DNA of 64,000 nucleotides, taken from Paramecium tetraurelia. Taxonomy: Eukaryota; Ciliophora; Oligohymenophorea; Peniculida; Parameciidae. The DNA lies in contig NW_001799639.1 in assembly GCF_000165425.1 (NCBI RefSeq), forward strand, positions 30,702 through 94,701, written 5' to 3'. The notes under the pieces are model-generated. The model was given only the letters and a program-made list of their open reading frames with translations. It was not told where the DNA came from and did not search any database. Below are positions 52,201 to 64,000 of this stretch, piece by piece. Position 1 is the stretch's first letter. Every line of letters begins with the position of its first letter. Position numbers and translations under genes: made by a program.

Positions 52201-53803
52201 CAAACTAAATAGTTAGAGAGATCTCCAGCTATTTATGATGTGGTGAATATATCAAAATTATCAATAGTAAACTTAACTGCTCTGCACTAAGTATAGTTTC
52301 CAACTTTAGGATCTCCAATGGCTTGATAAAATGTGTCATCGGATTCATTCACTATCAATTCTTTTCTCCTCTCAAATGGAAGTATTTAGCTGACATCAGT
52401 CACATAGACAGTCACTTCTAAACTGTTATAGACATTAAATTCATCATAGATTGTTAAGGTGTTCTCTCCAAGTTCTATAGCTGCAAGTATGTGAGAACTT
52501 TTAATTTCAAAAATAGTAGGTGATTGATATCTTTACTAATATTTATAAGATCCTGATCCTCCAGTGACAACTAAGTTATATTGTTCGTAGATTGGGAGGT
52601 GGATGTAGGTTTTAAAGATTGTTGAAATTTATATAGGCTTAACAAAGTGAATAGTAACAGAGGATTCCAATGTTCCTCTTTGGAATGTTAATTTAACATT
52701 TTGTCTCTCTCTATCTGATATGACGGTCTACTCGTTCAATGTTATATCTTTAGAATCATAGGAGAATACATCTGTCGAATATATTCTTTAATGTGATTCA
52801 TCCTTGAGATAGGCTTAGAATCTGTACAATTTTCCTACTATTAAATGAGTCACCTTTCCTTCTCTCTTCTCTTTGCCATCTTCCCAAATATCAATATCAA
52901 TGTACTTAGGATTCACTACATGATAGATTGCTTGGATTTAATTGTACTCAGAATTGATTACCTTTAGATTCAAATTCCTCTCAATATTCTATGTTGTCAA
53001 AACACCATTCTGATCAATGGTTGATACTTTGGATGTTGTACTCCATAAATGAGTTTGACTTGGTAATTTTATTCTTGTTTTTCCATCTGCTCTCAATAGA
53101 TGGAATTAGATAACAGAATGTGTTGGTAAGTAATATACTGGATAATCAGGGGAAAATTAAAATTTTTAAATTACAACTAAATCTACATTAGTTTCTATTT
53201 TGGTTTCATAATATTTCTTCTCTACCACTCTAGTAAATACTGTTTCTTTCCCTTCTTTCTTTCCCTTCACCACAATGATATCACTATTAAACTCTAATCT
53301 TGCTCTTTTCTCTGATACTTTTAGTCCGGATTCAGAAAACTTAACCATTTCCAATGCACCGACTCTCCATTCAAATTTAAGGCCTTCCAATGTTGTGAAT
53401 GTATTTCCTTTGTCATCATATGCTTAAACATGCAATTCTTCTTGAGTATCCAAATCCAATTATTTTTATTTAGTAATTATGCTCAATTTGCTTATTTCCT
53501 GTACTACTACTTCCACTATAAATTGAGATGCATCTTGGGACTTCGAATTTACATATATAAATGATTAGCTTGGCATTTTAGTCACAACTCTGACTTTTCC
53601 TATTGACTTCGAACATCCCTATTAATCTTGTCCTGTGACTACAATAGCACTATTTGAAGCACTCCAATCGAAGCATCCCCTTCGGCAGTGATTTCGTATT
53701 CAACATCGTTGTCAGCCAAGGGCAATAAGATGTTTTTATTGCTGATTTTTGAGCCACTAATTGGGTTTAAAATTCCTAGCGCCAATATTAAGGCAAATAT
53801 CAT
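49232..53803 (-). CDS. NUP210: NUP210 (gp210), nuclear-pore membrane glycoprotein
   Basis: Start ATG 53801-53803 with a signal peptide (MIFALILALGILNPISGS). The N-terminal part matches gp210: NKNILLPLADNDVEYEI, then DLDTQEELHVQAYDDKGNTF and TLEGLKFEW. The rest is a long series of Ig-like (BIG2-type) beta domains, for example VYYLPTHSVIQFHLLRADGK and VVTGGSGSYKY. A 25-base intron near 49288-49312 precedes a single C-terminal membrane helix (EFIIFLAALVFFILVLMNYF) and a very short tail, as expected for gp210, whose bulk lies in the perinuclear space. The length is about 1515 residues (human 1887). One base is missing in a run of four C (G on the coding strand) at 53677-53680; no intron explains it. 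Ciliates have two different nuclei, so whether this copy serves one or both would be interesting. Confidence 0.88.
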
Positions 53804-53819
53804 TAATTAAATATATTAA

Positions 53820-54550
53820 TCATTTTTATTAAGTCTTAACCTTCTTTGGTTTTTGATACTTCTACTCCATCTATTAGATAAACTAATCAAACGTATTCTT
53901 GGGTCTCTGTCTAATCTATTTCGTCAATTAATCCATGTCAATCTATTGTGCCTCTGGATCTTCTCTCAAGGTTTTGATCTTGTTTCTGCTGGTCTAATAT
54001 ATTTTATAATCCGTGATCTTCTTTTGTTTGATCATTCTATCGTAGAATTCCAAAAAGCGTGGGATGTCTTCGTTTTTGCTCAGTATTATGTTCTCAAGTA
54101 TGCATTTCACATTCCCAGAATTTCTAACAAGATATATTGTTCACAAACCTTACTTATTATAAAACTCAATCAAGTCTTTTTCCTCCTCCTTACTGAACCT
54201 ATACTTCAATTCGTATTTATCAATATCCTCCCTGCTGATCTTTGGATATAAATTTCGATAGAATTCATAGGCATTTTTAAATTCATCCATCCCTTCAATC
54301 ATCCCAGTTTCATCATACATTTTTCGTTTCTCCTCATTCGAAAGAATCTAATAGGCCTCAGATATTTTTTAAAACTTCTCCTTAGCATTAGCATCTTCTT
54401 GGTTTTTATCTGGATGTAATTGCAAGGCCAATTGTCTATATGATTTTTTCTACAATTTAGAACTAATACAAATACAATTTCACTTTGAGTTGCTTTTGGT
54501 TCCACATTCAGTAACTTATACAGCGTAAATTATTCTTCCCGCTATTACAT
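53820..54550 (-). CDS. DNAJC9: DNAJC9-like J-domain protein
   Basis: The J domain opens the protein: LYKLLNVEPKATQSEI, then after an intron of 26 bases SYRQLALQLHPDKNQEDANA with the essential His-Pro-Asp, and ISEAYQILSNEEKRKMYDE. The middle has KISREDIDKYELKYRFSKEE, and the C-terminus FDQFIQQMEQKYQKPKK matches the histone-binding end of DNAJC9 (family form MDNFLAQMEAKY.KP). Two introns (26 and 30 bases) leave exactly 225 codons. DNAJC9 couples Hsp70 to histone H3-H4 folding. Its stop is only 16 bases before the start of NUP210 on the same strand. Confidence 0.85.
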
Positions 54551-54619
54551 TATTTTAATTTATAAACACAAAATTGTGTTAGATTAATAATCAAATATTA
54601 ATTTATACAATTAAAAAAA

Positions 54620-57600
54620 TCATTCATAATCTGAATCATCCTAGAGTGAATCATACTTGTCAACTGGTAGATTATTCAATCTTAGTATCTTCTCTATCCT
54701 CTTCAACTCAGCTCCATTAATTGGTAGTTTTTCATCTATCTTCTCCAATCTATTGCCTGAACTAGAACTCTTAGCTGGGTTCTAATGAGAAGAGGAACCA
54801 GATGAAGAATATGCCTGAGGTTTCATCTTCTCGATTTTCTTAGGCTATTGTTTCTTCCCCTGATTGCTGGTTCCATCATTATCTTATGGTTATTTGGGCT
54901 GTTCCTTAGGCTGTTCTTTAGGCTTTTCATCCTCCTTTTTCTGGATAGTGGTATCTGGTTATTCTTATCTCTTTTTTTTGAGGGATCTCAATTGCTCCTC
55001 CAATTCTTTCTCCAAATTCTTTATTGTTGCATTATCCTTCCCAGAATCATTCTCATTATTCTCTAAATCAAACACTAATCTGCGTACTGTTTCTTTTGAT
55101 GTTTACACTACAGGTTTGACTGGTGACTTTTTAACTATTTGAGGCATTATCTCCTCATTGTCAGTCCAGATCTTAATATTAAGATAAGGAATCGTATTTG
55201 TTTAATTGAAACTGTGTTCTTGATTTTCTAATTGTAATTAGATCACCTAGGGAAATTACTGATTGATTTGATCAAAATGAATAGTGGCTTAACCAATTAG
55301 GTTGTACTTATAGAACTCTTTCTCATCCACTGAATATTTCTTATCAAATATTTGTACTTGCAAGTTTTTGAATTTTAGAACATCCACACTTACCAATGCA
55401 TCATATTGTGGATTTGCCTAACAATGAAAAACTTTTGATTCCTGATCCAATTATGGGAATTTGAGGATTGAATTAGGAATTCTCTTTGTTAAAGCATTTA
55501 AGTTTCTTCCACATTCAAAATGGAAGTGCATTTACTTATAATTCAATTTGGGCAGTGTTTCTTCATGTTGTTTTACAGGACTTTTCTTAATGACTTGTAA
55601 AACTTCATGTTGAATTGGTCCCTGCATATCAAGCTTAAACAAAGGAGTGGCATTAGGCATACACTTTTGAAGATGAGCCAAAAATGTCAAGTAATCGAAT
55701 TGATTGGAAGGACATTGAAAATCATTTGGCATTCGCTTGTGGATTTGCTAAATAAACTAATCTCTATGATCTGGCAAATTGAAGTAACCAAATATCGTTG
55801 CCAGAATATTGGGATTGACATATCTCAATTAATCTGAATCATAAAAAGTGAACTCCTTCAACAAATCAACGATTATTGATTTTTCAGCTTAAAGTTCTAG
55901 TGGTTTCAAAATGGTAGTTGAGAACACATCGTTTTTTATCAAAGACATCAGGAAGTTAATCTCAGAAAATGAGAACTACAACTTACTTCTCAAGTATTAT
56001 TCAACATTCTATTAGTTCTCCAATTCCTTAATTGCTGGATATCTAAAAGCATTCAAATAATTATCGTTGCTGGTCTCTTTGGCACAAACATAAATTACCT
56101 TGACACCTACTCTTGCAGCTATTTCCAATGATGATGCCTTTGTGTCAACTCTCAAGTAATTGCTTTCCCCAAATATACCTTCGTTGTTCAACTACTTTAA
56201 TTGAATTGACACATTCCCTATGATCTTGTCTTCGCCCAACATGACCGATCTCACTTATAATTCTACAACGTCACTTTACAATTCAGTTTCAGATAAAATG
56301 AAAATGCAATCCTACGTATTCAAAATAGAAGGAGTATTGGGTCTGACTTCATAGGATTCAGACATATTCAATGGATCAACTAACATAAAATAGATCTCTC
56401 CCAATTCATTTTTGTAATCAAGTAAAATCAATTCCATAACACGAATGATAACCTTTTTCTAAAATTTGAGTTTCTCTTCTACCTGAACAACCTACTCCAC
56501 TATTTGATCAGTTGTGTATACAGTATCTAGATTCAATGTGCAGATAAAGGCACCTGTCACACTATCATCTAAAGGAATTTCTCCAGTGACTTTGCTTTCT
56601 TCAAATAAGGGTTTTATGGGTAGATAACCAATAAGTGATTTGGTTTATGAATTGCAATTCAAAAGAAGTTATATTTATAGATGGCATTTCGATAACTAAG
56701 TTGCTAACACTTGATCACACTTCACTTGATATTCGACTACTATGTCAAAATCGTCTTTGAAATCATCACTCGTAAAACACGGAATAGCTTCTTTTAATAT
56801 CTTCTTATCTGTAGCCAAAGAGAGTTTCACCTTCAGTGAAGTAAACTTTAAATTCTTATACCAATTAATTTGCTTTATATTAATCCTGAAGGTGTGCACT
56901 ATTTCTGGTTTCAGAATGTTTAAGATCTCCTCCTGACTGATTTGAGCTTCCTATTGAATTTGACCTTCAGGATTGAATAATTGAAAGCCCTCCTTTGGTT
57001 TTTCATCTTTCACTTACTATTTGATACTCATCTTAAATTCAATCAGAGTTGCATCCGTTCCTTTCACCTCATCAAACAATTAAACAAAAAAGGTCTCCTT
57101 TTCATTTTCTATCGTAAGAATCTCTTCACTTGCCAGACTCCCTCTGAAAACATGATTATCTTTGAACAGCACAATGCTCAATCCTGAAAATTCCATTCTG
57201 TCATGCAGAGTCTTTCTAAAATCATGTGAGAATTTATCACTTAAAGTGCAAATAGCCCTCATATTAAGTGGGATTTGACCATTTTCATAAAAATTAGCTT
57301 TCAATATAGATGTCTTAGGTGTAGTTACACTCAAGCCTGTGTTTTCCAATTAAATTTACAATTGATATTTTTCTCCATCAATGTAGGTCAATTAGATAAA
57401 ATCTATTATCAATTAAGTTTCTAGAAATTAAAAATCTATTGGCTATGGCTTTTTTATTCCATTCACTTTTGGTTGTGGCACAGCTATTGGACTTGAAGGT
57501 TCCTTCACTTCAATTTCATTCTAATATAACCAATCGATATATTTCCAAAAAGCGATCTCTGTGCATACTTTTTGCCCATCTTGATTTTCAACATTGTTGT

Positions 57601-59728
57601 AATCACCAATCTAATTCATAATGGCCACTGCATCAAGCAATGTGCAATTCAATCCCAAATCTTAAAATATTTCCATTATATTCGAAGCCATCAATCCCTA
57701 TTAGAACTCTCTGTTATTTATATAGTCATCCATTTGTTATTTATTGTTACGAATCCAAATTTGCATATTCTTTTCAATAATCTAAGCTAATTACAAGATT
57801 GGAGCATAGATCTTCGATATTTCACCCTGCACCTCAAACTATCTTAAATAATCCACTAAATCCGAGATTTGTATTTAATCATCACTATTAACTTCCAAGG
57901 TCTCAAATACAGAGTTGATGGTTATGGCTGAGAAAGAAGGCCCAGAAGGTATGTTTCCTCCTTTGCAACTTAATAAATATTCTTTCAGTTATTATCTATG
58001 GACCAATCCAAATGCTCCATGGGGCATATCCCTTTCTAAAGCATTGATGCTTGGAAATATTTTCAAAGTTTATTAATAAAAATTGGCATATATTTTTGTA
58101 TAGTTCAATTTCAATTGTTTCTTATAATTGGTAAATGCTTACCAACTCTGCAAAAAGATATGCCAGTCCAAAGTCGATTAATCAAATTATAAGTATTGAG
58201 AAAGCGAAGTTATTATTCTCTTATTAAAATTTAATCCACAAAGTTGCAAAACTATATCTACAAATTCATCAATTAATATGAATTGTTCTTTGGGCAAAAT
58301 ACGAATAGTTTAAGTAATTTTATTCAGAGTTGTAATGAGACATTCTTACAAAGGGATCTTTTCATAAACTACTGGCTAGTCTATTTATGGGGGTTCAGGT
58401 TGTTTCTCAGGCTCATTGACATTGTCAATAGGAGCTTCTTCAGGCTCTTCATCAATGGATTCATCAACATAAGTGATCTCAGAATTAACTAATTTATTGA
58501 TTTGAGGATTTGTTCCGAATGCTAACTTTAATTTAATGATTGCCATAATTTGCTTAGTTCTTAAATCCTCAAATGGGATGTCTTCATCAATTAGTATTTA
58601 TGGTGAGAGATTGCTTCTGAGAGTTTAAATAACAACTAATGGATTTTAATTAAGTATAAGGGCACTTATCGATACTAATGATAATCTTGCTATTCCAACT
58701 AAAACATCTTGATTGGTTTAAGTGTGCTTAGCCCATAATTCAAGAATCCATGGTATGTTCTCCATCTTACTCAAGGATGTTACCGTTATTTGACATCTTG
58801 CAGTATAATTGATAAACCATTTAGAAGTGTTCCAATTAGTTGGGGTCTGATTTATTTCTTGAGTTCCATATGATTTAAATTTTAAATATAAGTTGATTTA
58901 CTCATCTTCGATTTTCTCTTAACAGAGGACTTAATTTAAGTGTATGAGCTTTCCTATATTTAAATATAATTGGAATGATTGCAGTTATTAAATCAATTGC
59001 TGATTCATTTCTTCTTCCTATTATTATTTAAGTAATCTTTTTTTCTCCTTTTCTTTCTGATTCTATTCATTGACCTTTTCGTATATCTTCTAGACTTGTT
59101 CTTCAATATCTATTTCCTTTTTTGGAGATTATTCAACTTACTGACTCCTTGCATCAATATCCTACAATTACACTTCAAACTCTAATATTCCTGTCTCTAT
59201 TAATTTGTCAACCTTCCCCTTCTTGTTGTTCTTGGTTTACACCTAACCCAATTATTAGATTGGAACCTAGTAGGTAAAACATCTCAGTCTGTCTATAATC
59301 ATAGTCGAAAGCACGAATTCGGCTTTTCCGATTTCTACATCCAATGAAAATACTTGAAAATAGATAACTGCTTGGTTTATTTATCCTAAGCTATTTTCAG
59401 TCAATTAGAAATTAGATCTGAATTATGCATTAAACATAAGCGATTTCCCATTTTTTCCGATATCGTATGTTTAATGTATTTGGTACTCAATGATGTTATT
59501 TCGTATCATTGGCAATTTCACATTCAATTTAATCGACTTGTCCTGAAATTATTTCGAATTCAAATTCAATGATTTTAATGAAATTTGTAAATATTTTACA
59601 TTCCTCATATTCAATGTCTCCAATTCATTCACGTTTATGTTATTTGGTTATTATTTACCTACCACATTGAAAATCTTGCAATAATCATCTTCTAATTAAA
59701 GTTACTAACTCTCGTTATAATCTGCCAT
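54620..59728 (-). CDS. Large C2-domain and EF-hand protein, C2CD3-like (centriole)
   Basis: A continuous 1702-residue frame from ATG 59726-59728 to TGA 54620-54622, apparently without introns. Several C2-like units are visible. The clearest is near 58.6-58.9 kb: NLYLKFKSYGTQE, NWNTSKWFINYTARCQITVT, WILELWAKHTQTNQDVLVGI and ARLSLVSISALI, the wording of C2CD3, where a C2 strand ends in ...LLG..KLPL. Other C2-like units lie near 59.4, 56.8 and 56.3 kb. Between them, two EF-hand-like segments are present (SVFETLEVNSDDQIQISDLV near 57.9 kb and an ALERDMPHGAFGL region). A coiled-coil, Lys/Glu/Gln-rich stretch and a Ser-rich end close the protein. C2CD3 is needed for centriole distal ends and cilium assembly. 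A basal-body role here is inferred from that resemblance; other C2/EF-hand scaffolds remain possible. Confidence 0.55.
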
Positions 59729-59817
59729 TTGAATTTAAAAAACAAATAACTTATTATTATTATTAATTTCAAACATTTCATGCAATTAAATAATAAATAA
59801 TTATAAAGAAATATAAT

Positions 59818-61305
59818 TCATTGCTTTATCACCCAGTCCAAAGATTGCATTTCGTTAGTAATTCCCAAATTAACACCTAAATGATTATATTTGTTAATAC
59901 ATAAATCAGTAATATCAACATTCTCCAATATACTTTAGTAATTAAGAAGTCTGGATTTTAATTTTTCTTTCGCTCTTTCATTGAGGACTCCATAAATTTG
60001 CAATTAGGTTGAGCCATGTTAATTGATTACTTTTAAATGAATTTAGTTTGATAGTATTGTTTCGAAAACTTCCATCAAAATCAAGCATAATGAGTCTCTT
60101 TACCCAAAGATTGGAGATCCCAGTTAAAGTATTTCAACAGATATTTGCTTCTAAGGATAGACTAATCTCAATTAATTGATAATTTTATCTATTTTTATCT
60201 TTGTAATTTATTTGTATTCAAGTTTCTCAAGTAAATAATGATACATTATAATCTTAAATATGGCAGTTAGAGCAGGAAATTAAAATTAACCAACCAGTCT
60301 TAATTGGAGTAAAATACTCTTTATCAGCATTTTGTATTTGTATTAATACTAATTTTCTATATCTGAAACTTTCTCATTGCTTTAGAACTTGAATTGCTTC
60401 ACTTTGATTAATATTATAGGAGATGTTCCCTATAATATTGAGAAATAGACATCCTGAACTTTTTTTTCATAATAAATAGTCACCTTCTGGTTCCAAAGTT
60501 ACATATGATCACTTTCCAATTCTTTCACCTTTTTATATATAAAATCTTCTAAATTTATTTTTTTATCCTAGTTCACTTTTGATTTTCTTAAGAACTATTT
60601 TAATTAATCAGTTGTTTCTATTGTAAACATAAATTCAATAGACCTCTTAAAAATAAATGAGCTGTTTAAGTAATTAAAACTGAACATCACACAAGGTTCA
60701 ACTAATATATTTTAAAGTACTTCCTCCCATTTGTCATCTACTATTGTAAGCTAGAACTTCGATCTTTCAGCAGAAACATTTTCATAAAATGTAATTATCA
60801 GTAAAAATACAACTAAAAATGTTGCTAATGCTACTGAAATAGAAAAATTTGGTTGGTAAAGCAGTAAATAAATAAAATAAAATGAGTAGAATGAAACTAC
60901 TTGGATCAAAGTATCAATAAATTCTCCAGTCCTCATAACTATAAACTAGAAGGAAATAATCAAAGCTGAGGCAAGTTAATATTGGAATTGCGCTTTCCCA
61001 TCATCAGGTTCAGAATAAACAAATAAAAGTATATAGTTAATCATCATCAGCACCCATCTAATCCATTGTGGTTAAAATTTAAAAATCACAATCAGCCCTA
61101 TATTGCCTGCTAAGTATCCAATTGTAAAGTATATCTCTTTGTAACTAAAGTTTATTATAGAGGAAATTAGTTTTGTTATAATTACAATAAATGTGGTAAA
61201 AATGATTTTTTACAGTAATGGCTTCCTCTTCTGCTGCGTTTAAAAGTCCTAGTATTTCTATTCTAAGATTTTGTCTTTAAATGTCAAAGTATACTTATTT
61301 AACAT
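59818..61305 (-). CDS. Multi-pass membrane protein with degenerate histidine-kinase-like C-terminus
   Basis: A continuous 496-codon frame, no intron needed. After a short basic N-terminus come about five or six membrane helices (FTTFIVIITKLISSIINF, YLAGNIGLIVIFKF, WVLMMINYILLFVY, YSFYFIYLLLY, ALATFLVVFLLIITFY). The C-terminal ~170 residues weakly resemble a GHKL ATPase domain: an N-box-like DSLCLILMEVFETIL, where conserved Asn are replaced by Glu, and a late GVNLGITNEM in place of the Gly-rich box. No phospho-acceptor His box was recognised. Paramecium has families of hybrid sensor kinases with this arrangement, so a pseudokinase sensor is plausible, but the call rests on visual similarity. 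The next gene upstream on the same strand begins outside the window or is absent; a 624-base gap follows. Confidence 0.5.
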
Positions 61306-61929
61306 AAGAAAAAATAATTAATAAATAATAGATACATTAATTGCTTTAATTACAAAAAATTAATAAGCATACAGCAAATATAATGAAATTATTTATTAGA
61401 AACTTAATTTAGATAGTTTAATTTTTTTATCAAGATCATGTGTCTGCAACTTATTTGTTTAAAATACCAATCAAAATATCTAGTCCCTTCGGATGTTAGT
61501 AATAAAAGGTAGAATTCAATAGTTTAATATAAAAATAAAAAATCTTATATTATTAATTTAAACCAGCTCAGAAAGATTTTGAATTCAGAACTTAATATTA
61601 TTAAACAATAAACAGCAAAAAGTAAATTAAGAAAAGTTATTGACATAGAACCAGTATTTTATAATTCAAAATAAAAATTTATTCTTAATTAAAGAAATTT
61701 TTTATTTTTTTCTTTATAGAAATGTATTATTGTCTATGGAGCTGAAGTATACTTTTATTTAACTTATGCATTTTTTCCACATTAAAAATGGTGTTAAATT
61801 ACCATAATTTTAACCATCATTAAATTTATGGATTTGACCAAAGCCATGTAATATTTTTTTCTAAAAATATATTAGTATATTTGATAAACTGTTTTATATT
61901 TATTTATAAATAATTCAAATTTCAAAGCG
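61306..61929. promoter_or_regulatory. Divergent AT-rich upstream region (membrane protein / kinesin-13)
   Basis: 624 bases between divergent starts. No coding stretch, RNA gene or repeat was recognised. It should contain both promoters. Confidence 0.4.

Positions 61930-64000
<2,071 letters not shown>

Noticed and set aside
53853..54251. Long plus-strand frame of 132 codons
   Set aside because: It is the complement of the DNAJC9-like gene, whose J domain and C-terminus are unmistakable.
55607..57800. Several plus-strand frames of 60-76 codons
   Set aside because: They lie opposite the continuous C2CD3-like coding frame and have no protein-like features of their own.

Overview
This is a 64 kb piece of ciliate macronuclear-type DNA, most likely Paramecium (aurelia-like). 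Long coding frames appear only if TAA and TAG are read as glutamine and TGA is the sole stop. The genes are cut by tiny introns of about 22-30 bases (GTA...TAG/AAG), intergenic gaps are short and very AT-rich, and several protein families are typical of Paramecium. The coordinates below were worked out by hand on that code, removing the introns I could recognise. For most genes the spliced length comes out as an exact multiple of three, which supports the models.

Layout. 1-4.05 kb: a cysteine-rich surface membrane protein (minus strand) that runs off the left edge. 5.0-11.1 kb: two decayed genes, a MORN-like tandem-repeat gene and a lysosomal-type alpha-mannosidase (GH38), with gene-poor sequence around them. 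11.5-20.3 kb: a giant Cys-rich, repeat-rich membrane protein gene containing a 150-base assembly gap. 21.5-31.7 kb: LITAF-like protein, CFAP52 (ciliary WD40 protein), a degenerate chitin-synthase-like membrane protein, nucleoside hydrolase, a PAP2/glucose-6-phosphatase-like phosphatase and a copine. 32.2-41.8 kb: an unrecognised protein, a small two-helix membrane protein, succinyl-CoA ligase beta, a Nudix hydrolase, a small MGC protein, a casein-kinase-1-like kinase and a zinc-cluster/WD40 protein. 41.9-49.1 kb: a Sec14-like protein with a long Gln/Pro/His tail, two small MGCS proteins, a nucleotidyltransferase (TUTase/poly(A) polymerase-like), UBC12 and IFT56/TTC26. 49.2-61.3 kb: four minus-strand genes in a row: the nuclear-pore membrane glycoprotein NUP210, a DNAJC9-like J protein, a large C2/EF-hand protein resembling centriolar C2CD3, and a membrane protein with a degenerate histidine-kinase-like end. 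61.9 kb to the right edge: a kinesin-13 (plus strand), truncated by the window.

The genes do not form an operon-like pathway. The contents are ordinary eukaryotic cell biology (cilia and centrioles, nuclear pore, neddylation, TCA cycle, membrane signalling) plus ciliate-specific surface proteins. CFAP52, IFT56, C2CD3-like and kinesin-13 all serve cilia or microtubules, but nothing shows their proximity is more than chance.

The observations most worth follow-up are: a family of very small, probably lipid-anchored MGC proteins sharing a Lys-Asn-Pro-Ile...Arg-Arg motif; several apparent pseudoenzymes (chitin-synthase-like, copine vWA, histidine-kinase-like); a SAP-like motif in front of the kinesin-13 motor; and a handful of single-base frame breaks, several in homopolymers, that are either assembly errors or early gene decay. 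I found no tRNA, rRNA, CRISPR, transposon or viral sequence that I could support.
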